A stretch of 64,000 nt of DNA from Pseudomonas shahriarae. Lineage in GTDB: Bacteria; Pseudomonadota; Gammaproteobacteria; Pseudomonadales; Pseudomonadaceae. The notes under the pieces were generated by a model. That model did no database searches, was not told where the DNA came from, and saw nothing but the letters and a program-made list of their open reading frames with translations. Where the stretch lies: positions 310,001 through 374,000 of the forward strand of contig NZ_CP077085.1 in the NCBI RefSeq assembly GCF_014268455.2, read 5' to 3'. Both the position numbers and the translations under genes were made by a program. Within the stretch, counting starts at the first letter, position 1. Every line of letters begins with the position of its first letter. This document shows, one piece after another, positions 48,965-57,624 of the stretch.

Positions 48965-50315
48965 ATTCAAGGACGCGGTCCGTCGCTATTTCATTGGTTC
49001 CGATTCGCTGGACGGCCAGCCATTGCCAGAGGTCAAGAAGGCCCTGATCGAAGATGCCCCGCGCGTGGTGCGGCTGACCATCTGGGGGATCATCGGGTTT
49101 TTCCTGTGCATGTTGCTGTGGGCCGGCTTTGCCAAGGTCGACGAAGTCACGCGCGGCGATGGCAAGGCCATTCCATCCTCCAAGCTGCAGAAGATCCAGA
49201 ACCTGGAAGGCGGCATCGTCGCCGAGCTGTTCGTCAAGGAAGGGCAGATCGTCGAAGCCGGCGCGCCGCTGATTCGCCTGGACGACACACGTTTTGTCTC
49301 CAACGCCGGGGAAACCGAGGCCCAGCGCCTGTCCCTGCTGTTGCGTATCGAGCGCTTGAGCGCCCAGGTCGAAGACCGGCCGTTGAACATCCCTGAAGAT
49401 GTGCGGGCCGCTGCGCCCACCCAGGCCATCAACGAGCAGTCGCTGTACGAAAGCCGGCGCCAGCAGTTCAAGGACGAAATCGGCGGCTTGCAGGAACAAC
49501 TGACCCAGCGCCAGCAAGAAATGCGCGAGTACACCTCCAAGCAGAGCCAGTACCGTAACCAGCTGTCGTTGCAGCGCCAGGAAATCAACATGTCCGAACC
49601 CCTGGTCGCCCAGGGTGCGGTGTCGCCGGTGGAAGTACTGCGCCTCAAGCGCGCAGAAATGGAAACCCGTGGCCAACTGGACGCCACCACCCTGGCCATC
49701 CCCCGTGCCGACTCGGCGATCAAGGAAGTACAGCGCAAGATCGACGAGACTCGCGGTAAGTATCGCAGTGAAGCCCTGACCGAGCTCAACGAAGCCCGCA
49801 CCGACTTGAACAAGGCCCAGGCCACCGGCAAAGCCCTCGAAGACCGGGTGAGCCGGACCCTGGTCACCTCGCCGGTGCGCGGGATCGTCAAGCAACTGCT
49901 GGTCAACACCATCGGTGGGGTGATCCAGCCGGGCAGCGACATGGTAGAAATCGTCCCGTTGGACGACACCCTGCTGGTGGAAGCCAAGATCCGCCCGCAA
50001 GACATTGCCTTCCTGCACCCGGGGCAAGAGGCCGTGGTCAAGTTCACCGCCTATGACTACACCATCTACGGCGGCCTCAAGGCCAAGCTGGAGCGCATCG
50101 GTGCCGACACCATCACCGACGAAGACAAGAAAACCACCTACTACATGATCACCTTGCGCACCGACCGCAGCCACCTGGGTACCGATGAGAAGCCGCTGAT
50201 CATCATCCCCGGCATGGTCGCTTCGGTCGATATCATTACCGGCAAGAAAACCATCCTCAGCTACCTGCTCAAGCCCATCATCAAGGCCCGGGCGGAGTCG
50301 CTGCAGGAGCGTTGA
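48954..50315 (+). CDS. lapC: Membrane-fusion adaptor of the Lap secretion system
   Basis: The 453-residue HlyD-type protein has a single membrane anchor at about 39-58 (IWGIIGFFLCMLLWAGFAKV). A split lipoyl domain (KIQNLEGGIVAELFVKEGQI), a long coiled coil (about 140-290) and a beta-barrel ending in PGMVASVDIITGKKTILSYL, the adaptor signature, follow. It bridges LapB and LapE. The GTG start overlaps the end of lapB, consistent with coupled translation. Confidence 0.95.
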   Translation: MLRKFKDAVRRYFIGSDSLDGQPLPEVKKALIEDAPRVVRLTIWGIIGFFLCMLLWAGFAKVDEVTRGDGKAIPSSKLQKIQNLEGGIVAELFVKEGQIVEAGAPLIRLDDTRFVSNAGETEAQRLSLLLRIERLSAQVEDRPLNIPEDVRAAAPTQAINEQSLYESRRQQFKDEIGGLQEQLTQRQQEMREYTSKQSQYRNQLSLQRQEINMSEPLVAQGAVSPVEVLRLKRAEMETRGQLDATTLAIPRADSAIKEVQRKIDETRGKYRSEALTELNEARTDLNKAQATGKALEDRVSRTLVTSPVRGIVKQLLVNTIGGVIQPGSDMVEIVPLDDTLLVEAKIRPQDIAFLHPGQEAVVKFTAYDYTIYGGLKAKLERIGADTITDEDKKTTYYMITLRTDRSHLGTDEKPLIIIPGMVASVDIITGKKTILSYLLKPIIKARAESLQER

Positions 50316-50647
50316 TCTTCAGTGTCTGGGCGGGCCTCATCGCGAGCAAGCCCGCTCCCACACTCAACCGCATTCCTATGTTGGAAATCGGTCGAAAGTG
50401 GGAGCGGGCTTGCTCGCGAAGGGGCCCTCAACTTCACCCCATCCCTCAGCCCTACCGCAAAAAGGCCATATCGTTATTCTCTAACGGTATTTAAAGTCAC
50501 TCTCCTGACTGCCAGAGAGTGATCTTATATCCGCCACCACAGCCGCCTTGCCCACCGCCTAAAGTTACCTGACGCAGTAGAAACAGTACCGGTAAAGCCT
50601 GCTACGATTGCGTGCGCTGTACTCCAAACCCATCACGAGTGCTTGGC
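50316..50647. other. Intergenic region with a REPIN
   Basis: About 330 bp between lapC and a LysR gene. The first part holds a REPIN (listed separately). The rest should carry the LysR gene promoter; no clear boxes were recognised. Confidence 0.5.
50332..50427. repeat. REPIN: two inverted REP elements
   Basis: The left arm CGCGAGCAAGCCCGCTCCCA and the right arm TGGGAGCGGGCTTGCTCGCG are perfect inverses about 35 bp apart. Outer GGGCC / GGCCC extend the pairing. This is the paired, mobile form of Pseudomonas REPs. Confidence 0.88.
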
Positions 50648-51568
50648 ATGCAATTACCGGATATGAACCTGCTGGTGGCCCTCGACGCCTTGCTCGACGA
50701 GGGCAGCGTGGTGGGTGCCGCGCGGCGGATGAACCTGAGCCCGGCGGCGATGAGCCGCACCCTGACGCGCATTCGCGAAGCGGTGGGCGATCCGATCCTG
50801 GTGCGCGCCGGTCGCGGTCTGGTGCCCACGCCCAAGGCCCTGGAGTTGCAAGGCCAGGTGCGCAACGTGGTGGAGCAGGCGGCGTTGTTGTTCCGCTCGG
50901 CGGACGAGGTTGACTTGAGCACCTTGCGCCGACGGTTCAGCGTGCGCGCCAATGACTTTTTTGTCGGCGTATACGGCGGTCGTTTATTCGACACCATGGA
51001 GCGGGTGGCGCCCCATTGCGAGCTGCGCTTTGTCCCGGAAGGCGACAGCGATGACGAAGCCTTGCGCGAAGGGCGCCTGGACCTGCGCGTCGGTAACACC
51101 ATGCCGATTACCCCGGAAGTGAAGGTGCAGAACCTGTTCTCCACCACCTTCGTCGGCCTGGCCCGCGAAGGCCACCCGTTGTTCGATGAAGAAATCACCG
51201 CTGCGCGCTTTGCCAGCTATTCCCATATCAGCATCTCGCGGCGCGGTATCGCCCGAGGGCCGATCGACACCGCCCTCAGTGCCCAGGGCCTGGAACGCCG
51301 GGTGGCGATGATCGCGCCGGGGTTTCACGGTGCGATGTTTATGCTGCCTGACTCCGACCTGATCCTGCCGGTGCCCAAGGAAGCGCTCTACAGCGCCAAT
51401 CGCCTGAAACTGCCACTGCGCGCATTTACCCTGCCGATTTCCCTGCCGACCCTGGTCCTGACCCAGGCCTGGCACCCGCGTTTCGACAAAGACCCGGCGC
51501 ACAAATGGCTGCGCGAAACCATGCGCGAAAGCTGCGCCGCGACCTGGCGCGAAGCCCAACCCACCTGA
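50648..51568 (+). CDS. LysR family transcriptional regulator
   Basis: The 306-residue protein has a helix-turn-helix near residues 20-60 (LLDEGSVVGAARRMNLSPAA, then MSRTLTRIREAVGDPILVR) and a LysR effector domain of the NodD/LinR-like subtype, with AAMSRTLTRIR and VRAGRGLVPTPKA as landmarks. The ATG at 50648 is preferred over the longer frame from 50612, because family members begin at MNLL or a few residues before. It is followed, after a REPIN, by the EmrAB-type efflux operon in the same direction, which it may control. Confidence 0.88.
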   Translation: MQLPDMNLLVALDALLDEGSVVGAARRMNLSPAAMSRTLTRIREAVGDPILVRAGRGLVPTPKALELQGQVRNVVEQAALLFRSADEVDLSTLRRRFSVRANDFFVGVYGGRLFDTMERVAPHCELRFVPEGDSDDEALREGRLDLRVGNTMPITPEVKVQNLFSTTFVGLAREGHPLFDEEITAARFASYSHISISRRGIARGPIDTALSAQGLERRVAMIAPGFHGAMFMLPDSDLILPVPKEALYSANRLKLPLRAFTLPISLPTLVLTQAWHPRFDKDPAHKWLRETMRESCAATWREAQPT

Positions 51569-51605
51569 CGACCACGATCAAAATGTGTGGAGCTAGCCTG
51601 GCTTG

Positions 51606-51694
51606 TGTGGGAGCTGGCTTGCCTGCGATAGCGGTGTGTCAGTGACAGATGCCTTAGCTGACACACCGCTACCGCAGGCAAGCCACCTCCCACA
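51606..51694. repeat. REPIN: two inverted REP elements
   Basis: TGTGGGAGCTGGCTTGCCTG at the left is inverted as CAGGCAAGCCACCTCCCACA at the right. An inner pair GATAGCGGTGTGTCAG / CTGACACACCGCTACC flanks a short centre. It lies between the LysR gene and the efflux operon. Confidence 0.88.
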
Positions 51695-51800
51695 TTCAAT
51701 CATTGCGTCTGGCGCAGTTATAACCTTCCGATAAGTCAGTTTTCGTCATGTCTAAGCCTTATTAAACTGCTCGGGTATTCTATTGCCGAGTTGTACTTTC

Positions 51801-53336
51801 ATGACGTCCCTCGCTGCCCCCGCGCCCTTGGCCACCGCCAAACCCGCCGCCGTCAGCCCCCCTGTGTTCGGCCCACGGATCATCATCGGCCTGGTCGGCG
51901 TGCTGCTGGCGGTGCTGGTCTCGGGCCTGAACGAAATGGTGACCAAGGTCGCCCTCGCCGATATTCGCGGTGCGCTGTACATCGGGTTTGACGAAGGCAC
52001 CTGGCTGGTCGCGGCCTACACCGCCACCTCCGTCTCGGCCATGGCCTTTGCCCCATGGTGTTCGGTGACGTTTTCGCTGCGCCGTTTCACCCTGTGGGCC
52101 ATCGGCCTGTTTACCCTGCTGGGGGTGCTTTGCCCGCTGGCGCCGAACTACGAAAGCCTGCTGGTGCTGCGCACCCTGCAAGGCCTGGCCGGCGGCGCGT
52201 TGCCGCCAATGCTGATGACCGTGGCCCTGCGGTTTTTGCCGGCCAACGTCAAACTCTACGGCCTGGCCGGCTACGCCCTGACCGCCACCTTCGGTCCCAG
52301 CCTCGGTACACCGTTGGCGGCGCTATGGACCGAATACGTAGGCTGGCAGTGGGCGTTCTGGCAGATCGTCGCGCCGTGCCTGCTGGCCATGGCCGCCGTG
52401 GCCTATGGCTTGCCCCAGGACCCGTTGCGTCTGGAGCGCCTCAAGCAGTTCAACTGGCGCGGCCTGCTGCTGGGCTTCCCGGCGATCTGCATGCTGGTGA
52501 TCGGCATCTTGCAGGGCAACCGCCTGGACTGGTTCGAGTCGCCGCTGATCACCACGCTGCTGATTGGCGGGGTGCTGTTGTTGGTGCTGTTCATGCTCAA
52601 TGAATGGTCACACCCGATGCCGTTCTTCAAGTTGCAGATGCTTGGCCTGCGCAACCTGGCCTTCGCCCTGATCGTGCTGGCCGGGGTGCTGGTGGTGTTG
52701 CAGGCGGTGATCATCCTGCCGTCCAGCTACCTGGCGCAGGTGCAGGGCTACCGGCCGCTGCAAACCGCGCCGGTGATGTTGATCATGGCCCTGCCGCAGC
52801 TGATCGCGCTGCCCCTGGTGGCCGCCCTGTGCAACCTGCGCTGGGTCGACTGCCGCTGGGTGCTGGGGATTGGCCTGGGCATGCTGACCCTGTCGTGCAT
52901 CGGCGGCGCGCAACTGACCTCGGCGTGGATTCGTGATGAGTTCTACGTGCTGCAACTGCTGCAAATCTTCGGGCAGCCGATGGCGGTGTTGCCGCTGTTG
53001 ATGCTGTCCACCGGCAGCATCGTGCCCGCCGACGGGCCGTTTGCCTCGGCCTGGTTCAACACGGTCAAGGGCCTGGCGGCGGTGGTCGCCACCGGGGTGA
53101 TCGAGGTGCTGACCACCCACCGCCTGCATTTCCACTCGACCATGCTGGTGGACGCCCTGGGCAACTCGCCCCTGGCCGACAGCGACGCCACGGGCCTGGC
53201 CCACCGGCTGCACCAGCAGGCCGTGGTGCTGACTTCTTCGGATCTTTATTACGTCATGGCCGGTGTCGCGGTGGCGTTGATCCTCCTGATTTTCTGGATG
53301 CCGACGCGGATTTTTCCGCCGCGCGCACCCGCTTGA
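51801..53336 (+). CDS. MFS drug exporter, DHA2 (EmrB-like) type
   Basis: The 511-residue protein has about 14 membrane segments and the DHA2 motifs: FDEGTWLVAAYTATS in helix 2 and LRTLQGLAGGALPPML in helix 4-5, with the antiporter-type GPSLGTPLAALWTEYVGWQW. The ATG at 51801 is preferred to the TTG six codons upstream. It is the inner-membrane pump of a tripartite exporter with the HlyD-type gene 25 bp downstream and an outer-membrane factor after that. Substrates are not evident. Confidence 0.9.
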   Translation: MTSLAAPAPLATAKPAAVSPPVFGPRIIIGLVGVLLAVLVSGLNEMVTKVALADIRGALYIGFDEGTWLVAAYTATSVSAMAFAPWCSVTFSLRRFTLWAIGLFTLLGVLCPLAPNYESLLVLRTLQGLAGGALPPMLMTVALRFLPANVKLYGLAGYALTATFGPSLGTPLAALWTEYVGWQWAFWQIVAPCLLAMAAVAYGLPQDPLRLERLKQFNWRGLLLGFPAICMLVIGILQGNRLDWFESPLITTLLIGGVLLLVLFMLNEWSHPMPFFKLQMLGLRNLAFALIVLAGVLVVLQAVIILPSSYLAQVQGYRPLQTAPVMLIMALPQLIALPLVAALCNLRWVDCRWVLGIGLGMLTLSCIGGAQLTSAWIRDEFYVLQLLQIFGQPMAVLPLLMLSTGSIVPADGPFASAWFNTVKGLAAVVATGVIEVLTTHRLHFHSTMLVDALGNSPLADSDATGLAHRLHQQAVVLTSSDLYYVMAGVAVALILLIFWMPTRIFPPRAPA

Positions 53337-53361
53337 TTGCTGACGCAGACCAAGGATTTTT

Positions 53362-54420
53362 ATGAAACGCAAAGACCAGATTGCCGTGACTGTTATCAGC
53401 CTATTCGCCGTGGGCGTGCTGGTGTACCTGCTGGCGCCGGGTGTGTTTGGCAGCAAGCGCCAGACCACCAACGACGCCTTCGTCGCCGCCGACTACACCC
53501 TGGTGGCGCCGCGGGTCGCCGGGTTTATCAAAGAGGTGTTGGTGGAAGACAACCAACAGGTCAAGGCCGGGCAGTTGCTGGCGCTGATCGACGACCGTGA
53601 CTTGCGCGCCGCCGCCCAGGCCGCCGATGCCGAGACCCTGATGGCCCAGGCCCAGCTGAAAAACGCGGTGGCCACCCTTGAGCGGCAGAGCTCGGTGATC
53701 GCCCAGGCCCAGGCCACGGTGGCCGCCGATCGCGCCGAGGTGGCCTTTGCCGAGCACGAATTGAACCGCTACAACCACCTCGCCGGTGTCGGTGCCGGTA
53801 CGGTGCAGAACGCCCAGCAAGCCAGGACCCGCATCGACCAGGCCACCGCACGCCTGGCCAACGCCACGGCGGTGTTGGCCGCCGAACGCAAGCAGGTGGA
53901 GATTCTCAGCGCCCAGCGCGATGCCGCCGAAGGTGGCTTGAAACGCGCCCAGGCGGCGTTGGAAATGGCCAGCTATCAATTGTCGTACACGCGCATCGTC
54001 GCGCCGGTGGATGGCATGGTCGGTGAGCGGGCGGTACGGGTCGGCGCCTTTGTCACCCCGGGCAGCAAGATCCTCGCCGTGGTGCCGTTGGCCGACGCCT
54101 ATGTGGTGGCCAATTTCCAGGAAAACCAACTGTCCCATATGCACGCCGGCCAGGCGGTTGAAGTGCGGGTCGACAGCCTCGACGGTGAAGTCCTCAACGG
54201 CCATCTGGAAAGCCTGGCGCCGGCCACGGGCGTGACCTTCGCCTCGGTCAAACCAGACAACGCCACCGGCAACTTCACCAAGGTGGTGCAGCGCATCCCG
54301 GTGAAAATCATCCTGGAGCCGGGTCAGGCACAGGTCCATCGCCTACGGGTCGGGATGTCGGTGGAGGCCAGCGTCAATACCCATCCCACTGCGCAGCAAC
54401 GTGAGGTGGCGCAGCAATGA
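53362..54420 (+). CDS. HlyD/EmrA-type membrane-fusion protein
   Basis: The 352-residue protein has an N-terminal membrane anchor (about 8-30), the lipoyl half TLVAPRVAGFIKEVLVEDNQ, a coiled coil at about 85-195, and the second half IVAPVDGMVGERAVRVGAFV, as in EmrA. It couples the MFS pump to the outer-membrane factor. GGATTTTT precedes the ATG. The stop overlaps the start of the next gene (ATGA). Confidence 0.92.
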   Translation: MKRKDQIAVTVISLFAVGVLVYLLAPGVFGSKRQTTNDAFVAADYTLVAPRVAGFIKEVLVEDNQQVKAGQLLALIDDRDLRAAAQAADAETLMAQAQLKNAVATLERQSSVIAQAQATVAADRAEVAFAEHELNRYNHLAGVGAGTVQNAQQARTRIDQATARLANATAVLAAERKQVEILSAQRDAAEGGLKRAQAALEMASYQLSYTRIVAPVDGMVGERAVRVGAFVTPGSKILAVVPLADAYVVANFQENQLSHMHAGQAVEVRVDSLDGEVLNGHLESLAPATGVTFASVKPDNATGNFTKVVQRIPVKIILEPGQAQVHRLRVGMSVEASVNTHPTAQQREVAQQ

Positions 54421-55861
54421 GAAAACTCGCGCTGCTTACTCTCAGCCTGATTAGCTTGGGTGCCTGCACCGTCGGCCCGGATTTTAAACGGCCCGATGCC
54501 CAGCCAGCGACGCAATGGGCCGAGCCCCAGGGCCGCCAGGCCGCCAGCCGGGCGGTCAGCGACCCGTTGGAAGAACAGTGGTGGGATGTGTTCCACGACC
54601 CGCAACTGTCAGCCCTGGTGCGCCGGGCATTGACCGACAACCTCGACCTGAAACTGGCCAGCAGCCGCTTGCAACAGAGCCGCGCAGTACGCCAGGTGAC
54701 GACCGCCGGGCGCTATCCAGAGCTCAGCGCCGATGGCAACTACGGGCGCAAACGCAATAGCGCCAATGGCCTGAGCGATCCATCCGGCAACAACGGCCGT
54801 TCGGCCTTCAACCTGTGGGACGCCGGTTTCGCCGCCTCCTGGGAACTGGACTTCTGGGGCCGGGTACGGCGTGAAACCGAAGCCGCCGACGCCACCCTGC
54901 AAGTGGCGGAAAACGACCGCCGCACGGTGCTGCTATCGGTGCTGGCCGAGACCGCCCAGGACTACATCCAACTGCGCGGCGTGCAAAGCACCCGTGCGGT
55001 CACCGAGCAAAACCTCGACGTGGCGCGCCGTAGCCTGAAGCTCTCGCAACTGCGTTTGGCCGATGGCGTGGCCACTCACCTGGATGTCGCTGAAGCCGCT
55101 GCGCAAGTAGCTGCCATCGAAGCGCGCCTGCCGGATTTGCAACAGCGCCAGGACCAGTTGATCAATGCCCTGAGCCTGTTGATGGGCCAGGCTCCGCAAG
55201 CCTTGCATGCGCAGCTGTCGCTGACGCGGCGGTGCCCCAGACCCAGCGCCAGGTTGCGATTGGCCTGCCGTCGCTGCTGGCACAGCGCCGCCCGGATATC
55301 CGCCAGGCCGAGGCGCGCCTGCATGCGGCGACCGCCAGCATCGGCGTGGCCAAAGGTGACTTCTACCCACGGATCACCCTGTCGGGCAGCCTCGGTTCCC
55401 AGGCCATGCAATTGTCGGATCTGGGCTCCTGGGGCTCGCGCACCTTTGCTTTCGGCCCGTCGCTGAGCCTGCCGCTGTTCAACGGTGGCCGCCTGCAGGG
55501 CATGCTCGACCTGCGCGAAGCCCAGCAGCAGGAAGCGGCCTTGGCGTACCAGCAGACCGTGCTGCGCGCCTGGCATGAAATCGACGACCAGTTGACCCGC
55601 TACAACGCCAGCCAACTGCGCCGTGACAGCCTGGCCGAAGCGGTGCGCCAGAACCAGATCGCCCTGGACACCGCCCAGCACCAATACGTCGAAGGGGTGG
55701 TGGATTTCGTCAACGTCCTCACGGTGCAGAGCGCGTTGCTGGCGACCCAGGAGCAATGGGTGGAAAGCTCCACCGGCGTGTCCCTGGCCATGGTCGGCCT
55801 GTACAAGGCACTGGGCGGGGGCTGGGAGTCGGTGTATCCGGTGCAGACCGCCGGGCGGTAA
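54417..55861 (+). pseudogene. Outer-membrane efflux lipoprotein (OprM/NodT type), frameshifted
   Basis: The first frame (54417 to about 55220) gives a lipoprotein signal (LISLGACTVGPDFKRP) and the N-terminal OEP half. Translation then turns into nonsense, ending at 55466. The C-terminal half resumes in another frame, from ADAAVPQTQRQVAIGLPSLL to the stop at 55861. Loss of one base near 55219-55222, just after QALHAQLS, explains this. Restoring it gives 482 codons, normal for the family. Either the channel of this exporter is inactive or the base was lost in sequencing. It overlaps the upstream adaptor by 4 bp. Confidence 0.88.
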
Positions 55862-55897
55862 CAGATAAAGTTTTTTGCCAGTCGCGATACAAGCTGT

Positions 55898-55916
55898 AAT
55901 GATAATTGCTCTCAAT
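55898..55916 (+). promoter_or_regulatory. Possible Fur box upstream of the fecI-like gene
   Basis: AATGATAATTGCTCTCAAT resembles the Fur-binding arrays found before ECF iron sigma-factor genes in Pseudomonas. The left half (TGATAAT) fits well and the right half is degenerate. It ends 18 bp before the chosen start codon. Confidence 0.6.
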
Positions 55917-55934
55917 AGTGTATCCGAGCAATTC

Positions 55935-56444
55935 ATGGACACCGCGACTGACGGCCAGCAACAGCTTCATCTCCTGTACCGCGACCATCATGGCTGGCTG
56001 CAAGGCTGGCTGCGCAAGCGCCTGGGCGACCGCGAGCACGCCGCCGACGTGGCGCAGGACACCTTCCTGCGCCTGCTGGTGTCGGGGCGTTTTCCCGGTG
56101 CCCAAGAAAGCCGCAGCTACCTGACGCAGATCGCCCGCAACCTGGTGATCGACCAATGGCGCCGCTTGCGCATCGAGCGCGCCTACCTGCAAAGCATTGC
56201 CCACTTGCCGGAACCCGAGTCGCCGAGCCTGGAAACCCGCGCGTTGATCCTCGAAACCCTGATGCAGATCGACGCCATGCTCGACCGCATGCCCGAGAAC
56301 GTGCGCCGCGCGTTCCTGCTGTCGCAGTTCGAAGGCCTGACCTACGCGCAGATCGCCGAACGCCTGGGGGTGACGGTCAGCTCGGTGCAGAAGTACATGA
56401 CCCGCGCGATCATCGCCTGCTACCAGGTGGTCTACGAAGAATGA
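55935..56444 (+). CDS. ECF sigma factor, FecI type
   Basis: The 169-residue protein has region 2 (LRKRLGDREHAADVAQDTFL, and YLTQIARNLVIDQWRR) and region 4 (LSQFEGLTYAQIAERLGVTV, then SSVQKYMTRAI) of iron-starvation sigma factors. The ATG at 55935 is used; the frame is open a little further but would read through the Fur-like site. It should direct transcription of the downstream TonB receptor when the receptor binds its ferric siderophore. It overlaps the fecR-like gene by 4 bp. Confidence 0.93.
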   Translation: MDTATDGQQQLHLLYRDHHGWLQGWLRKRLGDREHAADVAQDTFLRLLVSGRFPGAQESRSYLTQIARNLVIDQWRRLRIERAYLQSIAHLPEPESPSLETRALILETLMQIDAMLDRMPENVRRAFLLSQFEGLTYAQIAERLGVTVSSVQKYMTRAIIACYQVVYEE

Positions 56445-57397
56445 GAGCCCGCCATGACGCGCCGATTGCCCAGGCTGTGGTCGAGCAGGCCAGCGAGTGG
56501 TTGATGCTGCAATGGGGCGGCGAACTCGACGGGGCCCAGCGCCAGGCCTTTGCCCGTTGGCAGGCCGCCGACCCGGAGCATCGTCGTGCCTGGCAGCGTT
56601 TGCAGCAGTTGCAGCAGACCTTGGGCGGCGTCCCCGCCGACAGCGCCCGCGCGGTGTTGCGTGACGCGCCGGACCCCCAGCGTCGGGCGGCGTTGAAACT
56701 GCTTGGGCTGTTGCTGGTGGCCGGCGGCAGCGGCTACCTGGTCCAGGGCAGCCAGCCGTGGCAGGCGGCGTTTGCCGAGCATCGCACCGCCACCGGCGAG
56801 ATTCGCCACCTGACCCTGAGCGACGGTACCCAGCTGGACCTCAACAGCGACAGCGCCGTCGACCTGCGCTTCAGTGCCACAGAGCGGCGCATCCGCCTGA
56901 TTCGCGGCGAGATCCTGCTGACCAGCGGCCACGACCCATCCCGGCCGCTGATCGTCGAAACCACCGCGGGCGATATCCAGGCCCTGGGCACCCGCTTTGC
57001 CGTGCGCGAACTGCACGACGGCAGCCGCGTCGACCTCTATGAAGGGCGCTTACAGGTCCGCCCGGTGCAGGGTGTGCCGGTGCTGATGAAGGCGGGTGAC
57101 AGCCTGTGGTTCAGTGCGACACAGACCTCGGCAGTGACCGCGCTGGATGCCAACGCCAGCAGTTGGACCCAGCACCGTCTGATTGCCGAGCGCCAGCCAC
57201 TGGGGCGGTTTGTGGCTGAGCTGAGTCGCTATCGCCCGGGGTTGTTGCGCTGTGACGAGGCCATCTCCGGCTTGTTACTGACCGGCGTGTTTCCGCTGAA
57301 TGACACCGACGCGATCCTCGCCGCCCTTGAGCGCTCACTGCCGGTGCGGGTACAGGCGGTGACTCGCTATTGGGTCACCCTCAAAGCCAGGGTTTGA
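56441..57397 (+). CDS. FecR-type anti-sigma regulator
   Basis: The 318-residue protein has an N-terminal cytoplasmic DUF4880 part (EQASEWLMLQWGGELDGAQR, and WQAADPEHRRAWQRL). A membrane segment at about 83-102 (ALKLLGLLLVAGGSGYLV) and a periplasmic FecR domain (HLTLSDGTQLDLNSDSAVDL, then RGEILLTSGH) follow. It receives the signal from the receptor's N-terminal domain and controls the sigma factor. The ATG overlaps the sigma gene stop as ATGA. Confidence 0.93.
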   Translation: MRARHDAPIAQAVVEQASEWLMLQWGGELDGAQRQAFARWQAADPEHRRAWQRLQQLQQTLGGVPADSARAVLRDAPDPQRRAALKLLGLLLVAGGSGYLVQGSQPWQAAFAEHRTATGEIRHLTLSDGTQLDLNSDSAVDLRFSATERRIRLIRGEILLTSGHDPSRPLIVETTAGDIQALGTRFAVRELHDGSRVDLYEGRLQVRPVQGVPVLMKAGDSLWFSATQTSAVTALDANASSWTQHRLIAERQPLGRFVAELSRYRPGLLRCDEAISGLLLTGVFPLNDTDAILAALERSLPVRVQAVTRYWVTLKARV

Positions 57398-57407
57398 CTC
57401 GATCAAC

Positions 57408-57496
57408 TGTAGGCGCTGGCTTGCCTGCGATAGCGGTGGGTCAGTTGGCCCATCTGTCACTGATACACCGCTATCGCAGGCAAGCCAGCTCCTACA
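57408..57496. repeat. REPIN between the fecR-like and receptor genes
   Basis: GCTGGCTTGCCTGCGATAGC at the left is inverted as GCTATCGCAGGCAAGCCAGC at the right, with outer TGTAGG / CCTACA. This is the same REP family as the element at 51606-51694. Confidence 0.88.
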
Positions 57497-57624
57497 TTGA
57501 TGGGTGTTTTGGTGTGGAAAGTCAGTGGCCGCATTTTTTTCCATTTTTCTTTGTCGGTTTTCCAATCCCGTCCGGGTTACCTCTTGAAAGCCAATCAAGA
57601 AGCGTTCTCACGGGGAGTCCTGCA

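Noticed and set aside
46955..48970. Open frame of 671 codons opposite lapB
   Set aside because: Antisense shadow of the ABC transporter gene, which has all its motifs. The shadow is low-complexity in Gln, His, Gly and Val.
55232..55861. C-terminal part of the outer-membrane factor as a separate gene
   Set aside because: It lacks a signal peptide and the first OEP half and continues the same protein after a one-base shift, so it is treated as part of one frameshifted gene.
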